Below, one piece after another: positions 1 to 10,697 of a DNA stretch of 64,000 bases (positions are counted from its first letter, which is position 1; each line of letters starts with the position of its first letter). The stretch is from Paragorgia papillata. Taxonomy: Eukaryota; Cnidaria; Anthozoa; Scleralcyonacea; Coralliidae. The notes under the pieces were generated by a model that saw only the letters and a list, made by a program, of their open reading frames with translations, was not told the DNA's origin and ran no database searches. The translations under genes were made by a program, and so were the position numbers. The stretch spans positions 2,072,001 to 2,136,000 of the forward strand of contig JAWNZC010000265.1 in assembly GCA_035771165.1 (NCBI GenBank). Direction: 5' to 3'.

Positions 1-237
1 GTTAAAGAATTAATTATGCTATTTTATGCACTGATTTTAATTGCTGTATTTTAAAATGAGAACTTACAAATTACCACTAACTTTCACAAAAATTAAGCTG
101 ACAATAGTTTTTTCTTCTTATTTTTACAAAAAAATCAAGAAATGGGAGACTCCTTACATAAAGAGATCTAATTTGATCACACATTTTATTTTTACAACAT
201 CAGCCAGTTTTTAAACTGAGTTCATGCAATGTAATGT
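1..237. other. AT-rich non-coding DNA
   Basis: No coding, RNA or repeat signal is recognised here beyond A/T runs. Confidence 0.5.
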
Positions 238-309
238 AGAAAGTATTCTATAGTTATATCCACTCATTTAATGGTCCACGGCAAAAATAAAAGAAAGAGA
301 GCTGCATAG
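238..309. repeat. left arm of an inverted flank around the tRNA-Sec cluster
   Basis: The reverse complement of this segment reappears at about 2485-2572, with shared blocks such as CTATGCAGCTC, GACCATTAAA and TAGAATACTTTCT. The two arms enclose all three tRNA-Sec copies. The whole 2.3-kb unit may have moved or amplified as one piece, but no target duplication is visible. Confidence 0.6.
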
Positions 310-318
310 AATAAAGAA

Positions 319-405
319 CGCTCGAAAGGCGGAATTGAACCGCTCCGACGCTAATCGGCTAGAGGTTTGAAGCCTGCACCCCACATCAGTGAGGCTCATA
401 TTACA
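319..405 (-). pseudogene. selenocysteine tRNA (TCA) copy, broken
   Basis: Read on the minus strand, this matches the other two tRNA-Sec copies through the D arm, the CTTCAAA anticodon loop, the long variable arm, the T arm (GGTTCAATTCC) and the 3' acceptor strand TTTCGAGCG. The 5' acceptor strand (GCTTGAA in the intact copies) is replaced by a short duplication of upstream sequence (GTTGATGTAATAT twice). The anticodon stem also has a mismatch (CCTCTA instead of CCTGTA). The acceptor stem cannot close, so this is most likely a pseudogene. Its upstream region is still similar to that of the other copies. Confidence 0.8.
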
Positions 406-731
406 TCAACGCAATATTACATCAACATCGCAATGTTCAAATACCCCAATACAATAAGATAAACTATACATGTGGGAGACCACTAAAATAGCTGACATGC
501 GCAATGACAGTAGGAAATAAAGAGCATTTTTATATTTTTTTGAAATTTATTGCTCTTCATTAGCACTGAATACACCAATTTTTATTTAAAAACGCCATTC
601 TAATTATCATAAAGGGGTGTTCTGCTGACTCCCAGGTTATGGTTTTTTTTGTACACGCTTTAGCCTGTCATTGCGCATGTCAGCTATTTGAATACTCTCC
701 CACATGTATAGTTTATCTCATTGTATTAGGG

Positions 732-739
732 TATCTAAA
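732..739 (+). promoter_or_regulatory. TATA-like element of tRNA-Sec copy 2
   Basis: TATCTAAA lies 31 to 24 bases before the tRNA. This is the spacing of the external TATA box known for animal tRNA-Sec genes, which use an upstream Pol III promoter. The next copy has TATTTAAA at the same distance, and about 170 bases upstream are conserved between copies. Confidence 0.6.
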
Positions 740-762
740 CTTTGCGATGTTGATTCAATATT

Positions 763-849
763 GCTTGAATGAGCCTCACTGGTGTGGGGTGCAGGCTTCA
801 AACCTGTAGCCGGTTAACGTCGGAGCGGTTCAATTCCGCCTTTCGAGCG
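763..849 (+). tRNA. tRNA-Sec (anticodon TCA), intact copy
   Basis: This 87-nt sequence has the hallmarks of eukaryotic selenocysteine tRNA, which delivers selenocysteine at UGA codons. The acceptor strands GCTTGAA and TTCGAGC pair with one G-U wobble. The D stem is extended to six pairs (CCTCAC with GTGGGG). The anticodon loop is CTTCAAA with TCA at 798-800. The long variable arm pairs (CCGG with TCGG). The T arm is GCGG/CCGC around TTCAATT. The discriminator is G. The body closely resembles the vertebrate tRNA-Sec sequence that I know. A T-rich stretch (GTTTTATTTTA) 16 bases downstream can serve as the Pol III terminator. It is probably functional, although two intact copies close together are unusual. 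Confidence 0.88.
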
Positions 850-1570
850 TCCTATACTTTATGCAGTTTTATTTTATAAATTCTTTCATCGGCTGCGAGG
901 AAATTTGAATCGACTGGAAATTTGAATCAACGTTGGGGTTTTCTTCCATCTATTAAATAAACAATTTTTTTTTTCAAATTTCGTATATGCGCAGGTTTTA
1001 GAACCACCTCCTAATCCTTTAGTCTAGCCCAGTCATTGTAAGGTCAGGAGATTAGTTGCAACCTAGCTGCACTTTTAAACGATGTTAGTCACCATCGTCA
1101 CAAATTAGCTGTAGCTATAGCTAGCCACAGCCAAAAGCACAGAGAAATTAAAGAGTATATAAGAAAAATAGAGTGCTGCGTATAGTCAGGTCAGTATATT
1201 TTAACTCTTCAAGTCTCTTTATAAACGTCATAAAATTTGGACACAAGATCTTGCCACCACGAGTGTAGTCTACACTTTAAACTCTGAAGTCTGTATGTTC
1301 CACAAGTTTTGTTTAACTAGTTAATGTCAATTTGTTATATATTCACTGATCAGTGACAATTTTATGAGCACTCATCGTCATTGTTACCAATATTTTCCTG
1401 AATACACACAATTTAAGAATAAAAAGATCCTAGCAATTTAAAAATGCTATTCTGATTATCTGGTGAGTCCCAGAGTTTAGTTTTTGTGCATGCTTTTTCC
1501 TTGCTGTCATTGCGCATGTCAGCTATTTTAGTGGTCTCCTACATGTGTAGTTTATCTCACTGTATTGTGG

Positions 1571-1578
1571 TATTTAAA
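1571..1578 (+). promoter_or_regulatory. TATA-like element of tRNA-Sec copy 3
   Basis: TATTTAAA lies at -31 to -24 relative to the tRNA start, as in copy 2. A block conserved in all three copies (ACATGTRTAGTTTATCT, about 1541-1557) lies where a proximal sequence element is expected. That assignment rests on position and conservation only. Confidence 0.6.
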
Positions 1579-1601
1579 CTTTGCGATGTTGATGTAATAT
1601 T

Positions 1602-1688
1602 GCTTGAATGAGCCCCACTGGTGTGGGGTGCAGGCTTCAAACCTGTAGCTGATTAGTGTCGGAGTGGTTCAATTCCGCCTTTCGAGCG
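1602..1688 (+). tRNA. tRNA-Sec (anticodon TCA), second intact copy
   Basis: This 87-nt copy differs from the one at 763 by a few compensated changes. The D stem is a perfect six-pair helix (CCCCAC with GTGGGG). The variable stem still pairs (CTGA with TCGG), and so does the T stem (GTGG with CCGC, one wobble). Acceptor strands, the CTTCAAA loop with TCA, and the G discriminator are conserved. Changes that keep the pairing suggest both copies have been under selection or diverged recently. The downstream sequence soon becomes unrelated. Confidence 0.87.
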
Positions 1689-2484
1689 TTCTTTATTCTC
1701 AACTTTGTACCCAGGGTCTTGTAAGACCCTGGGTACGAGGTTGCTTTATTTTATGCAGGCGCGCAACGGGGGGGAGGGGGGAAGGGAGGGGGTGATCTCC
1801 CCCTTTTTTTTGGGCGGGGGGGTGCGATGGAAATTTTGGAGGTCAAAAGTTACTTTTACTCTTTTTGGGGCCTTTGAGTTTTGCCGTTTCAATACTGAAC
1901 TTTGAAGATATGAAGTTCCAAATTTATAAAATTTTGCAAAAGAGTTTGTCATGATCTTGTTTTCTTCTTACGTTTTATGCAAATGTCGTGACTCCTGGGG
2001 ATACTGATCGCCATTTTGAGGTCTGGTGTACGTGTTACTGTGTTATGTTTAATTGCGTAGAGTATAGTGGTCGTCATATATTGAATATTGAGATTGTATA
2101 ATACTTCGAACCAAGACAATAAATATACCAAGTCAACACTCTATTGCTCTAACATGAGCACAATTAAAATCTGTAAGAAAACTGTGCCCACGATCAACAC
2201 GTTATTTTGGCTAATTGACATTTACAAATTATCAAAAATTTTCTCAAACAATATTAAAATTAAAATGAAATGCAAAATGAAAGTCTAATCTCATTTGGAC
2301 CGAAATCACCGGGATATTTCTTAAAAATAGTGGGATGTACAGTTAAAACATGTCGGATTTAAAACCTTTATATTTTGCTCAAAAGTTTCCTCAGAATGCC
2401 GTTTTAGAGACCCAAAAATTTTCGGGGGGGATGCCCCTGTGGTAAAACGATCCCCCTTTCAAAAATCCTGGTTGCGCCCTTGGT
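1689..2484. repeat. G/C-run repeat region without genes
   Basis: This stretch has long G runs (1768-1825), a hairpin CCAGGGTCTTGTAAGACCCTGG at 1710, and at 2390-2480 a block (CAGAATGCC, then AAATTTTCGGGGGGGATGCCCC) that recurs in related form at 13760-13870. It looks like an old dispersed repeat. The short open frames here are compositional. Confidence 0.5.
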
Positions 2485-2572
2485 TCTATGCAGCTCGATC
2501 TATTTCTTTTATTTTAGCCATAGACCATTAAAATAGTAGGTATAACTATATATAGAATACTTTCTGTATTCA
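2485..2572. repeat. right arm of the inverted flank around the tRNA-Sec cluster
   Basis: Inverted partner of 238-309. Confidence 0.6.
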
Positions 2573-2803
2573 GCATACTATACATCTCTGTTAACTCTCA
2601 AGTGATTGATTTGTTCTGGCTGCAGTTTTAAACGCCATTATTTACCATCGTCATGATTTAGCCTCAGGTTGGCAAATATAAAATACTGAACTATTAATAT
2701 CGGCTCTCTCCTTTAGCTACGTATTTCAACTAGATGTCCCTTCCATAGATATAGGAGCTCTATTGCCCCTTTCCCCCAGTGTCACCTCATCAGGGGTGGT
2801 ACG

Positions 2804-3042
2804 TTACAGTCATTTGCAACTCACTTTTTACCCAAATCTTCTAGTTTTCCGAAGTTCGTTCCGAAGTTCGTTGGGAAGTTCAAAGTTCGTTTTGAACTAC
2901 GCATTTAATTGGCTGCTAGGAACCAATCAACCAATCAAATGCAGAGTTCAAAACGAACTACGAACTTCCAAACGAACTTCCGAACGAACTTCCGAAGATT
3001 TGGGTGAAAAGTGAGTGAAAAGTGAGTTGCAAATGACTGTAA
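2804..3042. mobile_element. MITE-like inverted-repeat element
   Basis: The ends are inverted copies: TTACAGTCATTTGCAACTCA at the left and AGTTGCAAATGACTGTAA at the right. The arms extend inward (ACCCAAATCTTC with GAAGATTTGGGT) to internal copies of GAAGTTCG / CGAACTTC around ACCAATCAA. No coding capacity is evident. It is probably a short non-autonomous DNA transposon. Confidence 0.65.
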
Positions 3043-3799
3043 ATACTGTATAATTAAATATGTTTAATGAGAGTGTACAGTACTAGTTGTGTACAAAATA
3101 ATACAGTTGATGGATCACGGGTGGCGAAGGGCCACAGGGTTTTTCTCCGGGTTCACCGGTTTTCCCCCTTCCTTCCCGAGTCCTATTGTTGTTTCTCCAG
3201 TGTCAGTTCGATACAAATGTTAGTAAATGAAGGGGAGATTTTTGGGATCTTTTGTTTTTTTGCCCCATATCATGTTTTCCGAGACAACACCGCTCGATTT
3301 TGAGAGGACATACCGGTATCACATATGTAGTGAAGCGGGCGCAGGGGACCAGCGTTTTAATACATTTCCCATGCAATCAAATCAATTGACGGTGCCGAAA
3401 GAGATGGCGGCGGTACATTTAACTACAATGCTTTGCGACCTCAAATCAGCTCAAATAATAACTAAACATTGTTTATCATATTAACATAGATTACTAGTAA
3501 GCAAGAACTTCATTCCGACCAAAATTGATCGTTTTAAAACCGTATCTTCCGATAATTCTGCAAGAAACAATATTTACTGCACGCAAAGGATTGTGGTTAA
3601 ATGTACAAGTCACATTCAAAATTCAAAACTCTGACATTTTAACAAGATAGCTATTCGCTGCTGCCAGCTGGTTGCTATTCACATTTTTTGTTAATTTTTT
3701 CCAATTTTCTAGTCTCTTTCTGACTTCGGGAGGGGGGTAGGTGCATGTAAGTCAGCTACTAAATGTGCCAGGGACCCCGCTCATGCAACTATAACTGAC
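3043..3799. other. non-coding stretch
   Basis: No gene, RNA or repeat is recognised. Short open frames at 3067-3484 have no familiar motif and no start or splice context. Confidence 0.4.
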
Positions 3800-4190
3800 T
3801 TGTATTTCGGTTTGCATAGTTGCACAGGAAACATGAAATCGGCCATCAATCAGCACAACGCGTGCATTCTTTCCAAAATGAAGTTGAAATCTAACGCGGG
3901 CGATGAAAGAAAATGCCACTGCAGAAGCAAGAACAATTGTCCACTACCAGGAAATTGCCTAGCAACCAACGTTTATAAGGCAGAAGTTTCGACGAGGGAT
4001 AACCAAGAAAAGAAGATCTACATTGGGATGACGGCAAACGGGTTTAAACAGCGACACAGAAACCACAAAAAATCCTTTCAAAACGAGAAATACGAGAACG
4101 AAACGGAATTGTCGAAATATACGTTTGGGTGCTAAAAAGAAATAACCGCAACTTCTCAATGGATCGATTTCACTCACGTGATCGGTGACC
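3800..4190 (+). pseudogene. Penelope-like retroelement endonuclease (GIY-YIG) remnant
   Basis: The frame 3800-4135 encodes the C-terminal part of a Penelope-like element. It has a cysteine motif CHCRSKNNCPLPGNC, then VYKAEV (first GIY-YIG strand), KKIYIGMT (the YIG strand), GFKQRHRNHKKSF and NEKYENETELSKY. This order is typical of the GIY-YIG endonuclease that nicks target DNA for these retroelements. After SKY the frame hits a stop, but the next frame continues with WVLKRNNRNFSMD, so a one-base indel near 4118-4130 breaks the domain. No reverse transcriptase is recognised upstream. This is a short, dead, 5'-truncated copy, as is usual for these elements. Confidence 0.75.
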
Positions 4191-4271
4191 CCGTTGGGGG
4201 TGGTGAAACAATACGAAATATTTAAATAAGAATAGAGTTAAATTCCCATAGGATAAAGATTGTGCACCGAT

Positions 4272-4391
4272 ATGGCCGCTGTGACGTCAGATGAAAACCG
4301 TGAATACATTAATGCGGAGCAAAGAAGTGCAACCTAGAAGAGAAGCTGCAGTTGGTAAAAGCCGACAAGAAAACCCTGCTAAACAAGAGAG
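4272..4391 (+). pseudogene. possible first coding exon remnant, frameshifted
   Basis: From ATG at 4272 the frame reads MAAVTSDENREYINAEQR and soon stops. The next frame then gives CNLEEKLQLVKADKKTLLNK and ends at a good splice donor (GAGAG|GTAATT, GT at 4392). The second part is Glu/Lys-rich and coiled-coil-like. A one-base shift around 4325-4335 would join the two. It may be a captured or decayed first exon of a repeat-borne gene. No family is recognised. Confidence 0.25.
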
Positions 4392-5760
4392 GTAATTAAA
4401 ATCGTTTCGAAGTGCCGTCACATGAACAAATTTTATAACTTAAGCTGTCGAAGGAAGTCATGAAATCATTTTTCTATTAATTGTATTTATTTTTCAATCC
4501 CATCAAATATTTTCAAGCATTTGGCTCCAATATTTGTGTTGTACTTATCTTTTGACATTTCAACTTAACTTAGAGGAATGTTTGACGCTATTTCACTCTT
4601 TCCGATACTGAATAGAAAATGGGATTTTTAGCTACAATCAGTTTCAAAATTAGTTAGAGGGAAATCCACGGATATTGAATTTGCATTTCATAAAACATCG
4701 TTAAAGAGTACACATGCACGGAGTCAGTTGATAATTTACCTGATTAAAATAGAAGATAATGAAAGGTACAGGATCAATAGTGCCGACCAGAGATCAAGTC
4801 CGGAAGGTAGAATATCAACCAAATCTAGTGGTAATGGAATAGACCAAATATATAAAGATTATAAGGAAAAATGAGACGTATAGTGATTGATGTTGCAGGA
4901 TCTCCGATTAGCAATCACTTTGGCTGTGCCATTACTTATGGCATTTTAGAGAGTTGTCAGTTGTGTATATTTACAGGATGTTTGATAGAAAAGATTCTTT
5001 GATTTACTATAAGAAATTCAAACATAACACATATATAAAATGGTAACATTTTAATATAGAGCTGCTTGAACTGCAATATTGCATATACTTGTAAGACGTT
5101 TATTATGCATATAGGGTAATTGTAGGTTGCCTACATCCTGTACGCGTACCAGTCATCATATATGATCGATGTATTTTAAGCCGTCACTTCGCACGCTCAA
5201 GCAAGGCTGTGCCGAAACATAATTATTATATTAATAGCAGGGGCGTATGAACCGGGGGACAGAGGGGGCATGTGGGCATGTGTCCCCCACCCCCAACGTT
5301 GTCGTAAAATGCCCTTTTTGCAAAGTGGCCTTTTTCTGATAAAACGTGCATGTCTCAAGTGTCTTTTTGAAGCTCTTACTTACTATACCCCCAAAACAAA
5401 ATGCCCTTTTGAAGCTGTGCCCCTCCAACATCAACTTGCTACCTATACGCCGCTGATTAATAGCAAGCTAAAACATTGGAAATCCCTGTTAGAAAAAGCC
5501 ATTATAAATAAATATATAACATGGTTGTTGAAGCACGTGAATGTTCTAAAAAAGAGAAAGAAAGTATAAGTGTGCAACATATTTTTTTAAAGTGCGCAAC
5601 ATATTTTTTTTAAAGTAGATATAATGCAAATTATCAATATACATCGCATTATTCGCATACAATCTCGAATAATCTAATCAAACTTACACCTTTGTGAATA
5701 ACATGTTGAAAACTGTTTTCCAGAAAACGTCTACATTATTCTCGCTATATCTCGATCGGT
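4392..5760. other. non-coding stretch
   Basis: AT-rich DNA without recognised genes. Positions 5240-5460 carry a G/C-run repeat (CCGGGGGACAGAGGGGGCAT and following) with chance open frames on both strands. Confidence 0.45.
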
Positions 5761-6027
5761 TTACAACCAAAATGGAAATACCTTCCCACTTCTTCTGTAT
5801 AGCCGCTACCGAAGCCTGAGAAAATTTTTTTGTTGAAAACTGTATAGAAATAGTATACTGATTTAGTTTAAATGGAATTTAATCATAATACAATGGATGT
5901 TTAACCCAAATCGATACCAACAGACGAATATACATCAAGAATTGGCGACTTTTATCGCTAGACTTTCCTCACGCTTCAGAACACACAACAAATGGAAGTG
6001 GGAAGGTATTTCCATTTTGACTGTAAA
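5761..6027. mobile_element. MITE, family A copy 1
   Basis: The ends are inverted: AAAATGGAAATACCTTCCCA at 5769 and TGGGAAGGTATTTCCATTTT ending near 6020, with GTAAA/TTTAC outside. The same termini and interior (AATGGATGTTTAACCCAAAT, ACATCAAGAATTGGCGA) recur in opposite orientation at 36404-36729. No coding capacity. Confidence 0.8.
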
Positions 6028-6868
6028 AGAAACATGATCAACATCTGTTTAAAACAACGGAATCTCGTAAATATATCTACATTTTTTACATTAACAGAGA
6101 TTAGTCTTTTCAAATTCTTAATATGGAATTGTTTCCGTCAATATTTTTTTTAGTATTATACATAACATCGTTATTTACAAATATCTAGTGAGTTTTGTAT
6201 GTTAATATGTGTTTAATTAACTGAAAACTGAAAATCTATTATAAATTTAAATAAATGACAACAAACATCGTAAAACTAGTTAATCTGATAACAGGATTTC
6301 TTAATTTAATTATATGCCCACTCGTAAATATTTTAATTTTATATTTTTCTGTGAAAGTATTTAAGTGGGGAAATGTTGTTCTGCTAGAATATTGTACATC
6401 AAAAGTCTTTCATCTGTCACTTATAATCACAGAAAAGATTACGATAGCTTCTTACTGAATCCGAAGTATAAAAGTTAAATAAGGTACCGTATATTAATAA
6501 TTGTTTTTTGTCTCTTTACTTTTATTTTTTCAATACATACAGCACTTTTTGAATTGTATGATTAATCTATAGTAAGAAGTGCTTCTACTTTATTGTGGTT
6601 TTTACTTTTTGGACATAAATTTACCTTCAGTCTGTTATCAATTGTGTAATTCAAACGTTTTATGATGTGACAAAATTAAGTTATATTCACAATAGAGTTA
6701 ATGTAAGGTTTTATTTAAATAAAAGGTTCAAATTCGTGTCCATGTATAACTAAACAGAAACAAACTCATCAAATAAGCATGTGTATGTGTGGTAATTCAT
6801 TTGTATTTGCATCATAAATATATCAAACATCTAGCTGTGATATATCAACACTTTTGCCACCACCCAAA
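6028..6868. other. AT-rich non-coding stretch
   Basis: Nothing recognised. The open frame at 6255-6458 is hydrophobic and AT-driven, with no supporting context. Confidence 0.45.
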
Positions 6869-7510
6869 ATAACGGCCCTCTGAAAGTAGCGGCTACCCGA
6901 AAGTAATGGCTACCCGAAAGTAACGGCTACCCGAAAGTAACGGCTACCCGAAAGTAACGGCTACCCGAAAGTAATGGCTACCCGAAAGTAATGGCTACCC
7001 GAAAGTAACGGCTACCCGAAAGTAACGGCTACCCGAAAGTAACGGCTACCCGAAAGTAATGGCTACCCAAAAGTAATGGCTACCCGAAAGTAACGGTTAC
7101 CCGAAAGTAACGGCTACCCGAAAGTAACGGCTACCCGAAAGTAATGGCTCACCTGAAAGTAACGGCTACCCGAAAGTAATGGCTACCCGAAAGTAACGGC
7201 CCTCCGAAAGTAACGGCTACCCGAAAGTAACGGCTACCCGAAAGTAACGGCTACCCGAAAGTAATGGCTACCCGAAAGTAACGGCTACCCGAAAGTAACG
7301 GCTACCCAAAAGTAACAGCTACCCGAAAATAACGGCTACCTGAAAGTAACGGCTACCCGAAAGTAACGACTACCCGAAAGACGGCCCCACGAAAGTAACG
7401 GCTATCCAAAAGTAACGGCTATCCAAAAGTAACGCCCCCCCCCCTCCGAAGGTAACGGCTACCCGAAGGTAACGGGTCCCAATGGACAGTATAATCTCGA
7501 AAGTAACGGG
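6869..7510. repeat. 17-bp minisatellite
   Basis: About 36 head-to-tail copies of a 17-bp unit (CTACCCGAAAGTAACGG) with point variants such as GTAATGG and CCTCCGAAAG. It becomes more irregular towards 7380-7510. No open frame or gene context. Confidence 0.92.
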
Positions 7511-8933
7511 GGTTGCTATACTTTGGGAACTCTACGGTACATGTTTATTTAAAATATAATACACCGGAATTATTTATATCAACTTCCCACTCGAAGTTTA
7601 TCATGCAGTAAGAGGGTATTACACTCTCACTAAGTTCTACAACTTTAATAGATGTCTGTTGCGGCGTTGCGGTATATATAGTGGGTGGAGGAAGAAGCAT
7701 TATTTGGTTCAATTATACTTTATAAGGTTTGCTGCAACAAGTATATGTTGCGTGACTTTATAGATTGCGGGGTATATGTTAGCATGCACCTGCAGTGCGC
7801 GGTTCATTTTGCTTTGATGGCACGCAGTATCTGAAAACAAATTCCGATCTCTTTCGTGTCTGCGTAGGAGATTACACTTTGATGGCGTTATTTATATAAT
7901 CAGGAGTTTGTTTTTAAGACTTAGTTTGCAGCGCCTCACTGCTCTGCATGGTTCAATCTCGTTGCCATAGCATGCAATTTAGTTGAATGTATACGTGTGC
8001 ATGTGAAAAGATTAATTCGTAAAACATAACTATATCGATATGCATGTATCATTCGCCAATTTTTTAAACCACTATAGATTCTAAGCAATCTCTATGTTTG
8101 TGTTGTCAGAATTTATTGATAAACGTTTTGATAAAAATAAAATATTATGATGTTTTTATCTTTTATAACGAAACACATTTGTCATTCTTCTGGAGGTTCG
8201 AAAACAATTTTGATAATGATGAACAAATTTAAAGTGAATAGGTTTTTACAATACTGTACATTTTGTCAGTCTTTCATGCATCATGTTGTTTCTTACAACT
8301 TCTATCAGTTTAAAATATATATGTATATTAAGATTATTTTAGTAATGCGTCAATTCCAGCATTTTTTAAGAGAGCCAGATCTCTTTGAGAGTTCTTTTGC
8401 AACGCCAATAAACAAGCTAAGATCTAGTTTTATTTCCAAGCCTAGCTCACACCCCTGGAGGGTACAATATAATCTCGCTCTGCGTGGAATCTACGCAAAA
8501 TTACACACACGGCTTAATATCTTCATGGTAAACCATTGTTTATAATCGGGAATAAGACTTCATGCAGAAATAATTTTTCGTTCAAAACCTGTTGAGATTC
8601 ACATGCAAATAACATCGCATTGCAAACGCATTGAAACAATTTTGAACAATTGATTGGGGCGAGACTTTCATATATTATAAACACCAGCTTAGCTTCTTTT
8701 TTCTTTGTCTTTGTTTTAAAATGTTTTTAACACTTCTAATTGAAATAAATAACATCAGCTGTTTTTGTTTAAAATGCTAAATGATTTGGAATGCCTCGAT
8801 TGAAAGCTTTAATTACCATTGCCATTCATTGCTTACATTGAACAGTTTATATACAGTATTGTCAACACAACCGTAACATATACATACAGCTAATTTTTCA
8901 ATTATTTTGATTTCAATACGTTTGAACTTTCAG
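7511..8933. other. non-coding stretch
   Basis: AT-rich. A 132-codon open frame at 8147-8545 has no recognisable motif, signal peptide or codon signature. A frame this long is expected about once by chance in a window of this size and composition, so it is not called as a gene. Confidence 0.45.
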
Positions 8934-9283
8934 AATCTCAGGCAATCTCGTTCCCAGAGCCCACGTTCCCCACCCGGGAAACGAGAGACTCTCATCTGGG
9001 ATAATCCGTTTCAAATCGTTACATAGAATTAATAAAACCAAAATAACAAAGATGTCGGACGACAAGACTCCAGTGAAGACGTTGCCGCGATCGATATCTT
9101 CGCCAGTTCGCCGTATGTGTGTAGATGTTGTAATTCGAGCTTCGCCAGCAACCCCATTGACTTGTTTGGGGAAAAGTCAAACAAGGAGAACATACTATCC
9201 AGATTCCGCTCGGATTATCCCAGAGTCTCTCGTTTCCCGGGTGGGGAACGTGCATGGCTCTGGGAACGAGATTGAATCTCAGG
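8934..9283. mobile_element. Mutator-like element with 9-bp target duplication
   Basis: The element proper is 8943-9274. It has long terminal inverted repeats of about 65 bp starting CAATCTCGTTCCCAGAGCC at both ends. It is flanked by a perfect 9-bp direct duplication AATCTCAGG (8934-8942 and 9275-9283). Nine-base duplications and long TIRs are the hallmark of Mutator-like elements. No transposase is present. The interior holds a start codon and an exon-like frame, listed separately, as in gene-capturing (Pack-MULE) elements. Confidence 0.8.
9052..9210 (+). pseudogene. captured first-exon-like frame inside the Mutator-like element
   Basis: From ATG at 9052 the frame reads MSDDKTPVKTLPRSISSPV and so on to RRMC. 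The sequence then has an apparent extra TG in a TGTGTG run (about 9114-9120). The frame two bases on reads CRCCNSSFASNPIDLFGEK and NKENILSR before entering the right TIR. Base composition is clearly more GC-rich than the flanks. The Cys-rich CRCC segment looks like a small metal-binding motif, but I do not recognise the parent gene. Broken by the frameshift and by lack of downstream exons. Confidence 0.45.
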
Positions 9284-10120
9284 TTAAATCTTTATTTAGA
9301 AAGGAGCTGTATAAGCGGTATTTAGAAACGTTTTAAAAAGGGGAGAGTTTATGTGTGTATGTATGTGCTCAACAGCTATTTATCGGTCGCCGACAAAATG
9401 TTCGAGGGGTTCCATTCTATAACGTGCAATATGAATTTTTGCCATCGAAATTTTTTTTTTGAATTTTGTTTTAAAACTTTTTACGACTTTTTATCTTAAA
9501 ATTCTTTAAAGCTAGAACAAGATTAAAGTTAAAATTTTTCCAACTTACATGTTCTATACTTAAATTAAAGATATATTAACTTTGATTTGTTTTGACCACT
9601 ATACCCTGCAGGCCTTCAATGCTAATAACACAGTTTGAACCGAGATATTATCCTCAAGCTAGCATGAAGTTACTCACTAAATTACTTGATTCTTTGCCTT
9701 CCTCAAAACTCCTGAAATAAACATGTATAAATCTTGAAACGTCAATATTGCGTTCTAAAAATCCCACATCAGACTTGCTGATATATATAAAACACTGCCT
9801 ACATACAATTTGTTGTTAAATAACGCTGCGCATGCGTCATCTTATTTCTAGTATTACTGTAAACTTCCGATAACAAGCCCCTTAGCTCCGCAAATAAGTC
9901 ATTTTAAATGTAAGCCTTTCCTTAATGTTAAAAATTTCTTCCAATTTTTATCTAACCATATAAAACACGTGACCAGTGACGTCATAATGTGGGCGTGGCA
10001 AGCCATTTTGTAAAATTACGTCTATTTCCCGCCAAATTTACGAAAATTATGACGAAAATTATGACGTCACATGTGACGTAAACTTTGGGACACGGGCCAT
10101 CCAGCCATGTAAAACATATA
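9284..10120. other. non-coding stretch upstream of peptide gene 1
   Basis: No genes. Two perfect cAMP-response-element motifs (TGACGTCA) lie at 9977-9984 and 10062-10069, within a segment rich in GTGACGT and TGACG half-sites. This is a possible regulatory region of peptide gene 1 or part of an old repeat. Confidence 0.35.
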
Positions 10121-10166
10121 TATATAAAAATTATCAATAAATATCCAAGAGAATGCTAACCCACGT
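10121..10166 (+). promoter_or_regulatory. tentative promoter and first exon of peptide gene 1
   Basis: TATATAAAAA lies at 10121-10130, about 55 and 140 bases after the two TGACGTCA sites. A splice donor (CACGT|GTAAGA, GT at 10167) follows about 36 bases later. This resembles the TATA plus short non-coding exon plus donor arrangement of peptide genes 2-4, but the exon would be very short. Confidence 0.25.
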
Positions 10167-10697
10167 GTAAGACACTTGTTTACTGCTTGTGCGTAACCTA
10201 GAGCACCTGAACGCAGGCTAAAAGAGTGCAGATCTTAGAACAAAATACTTCTGAAAATAACACAAAAAAAACTCTTGTCGACCCGGTCCTGGAAGTCAAT
10301 GTCAACTTATGGAAAAAATTTAATTGCAAATTAGTTTAAAATAAAATGTTATATGAATTAATAAAATCTGATCATAATGCACACCCTTTTTGCAATTGTA
10401 TCTATTTCATTTATATACTGTACTATTCTTTATCAAATTCATTAATATCAATATCTGTAAATCGGCTTAGCTAAAATCACTCCAACTTAAAAAATAGTTT
10501 GAAAACATGGCTATTTAGATGCGTCCATTTATTAAGAACGATAAAGCATTCGCAGCCAATCTGTATCTGATTTACTACGCCTCGCTTGCAGCTCGCCTAG
10601 TAAATCACATACATATCGCTGATCGTGCTTTATCTATTCTATAATCCATGAAATAAATTAATTTATGGTATTTATTCGTTCTGATGCATCATAAATT

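Noticed and set aside
8147..8545. 132-codon open frame
   Set aside because: No motif or gene context. With roughly 7% stop codons per codon at this base composition, a frame of this length is expected about once by chance in the window.
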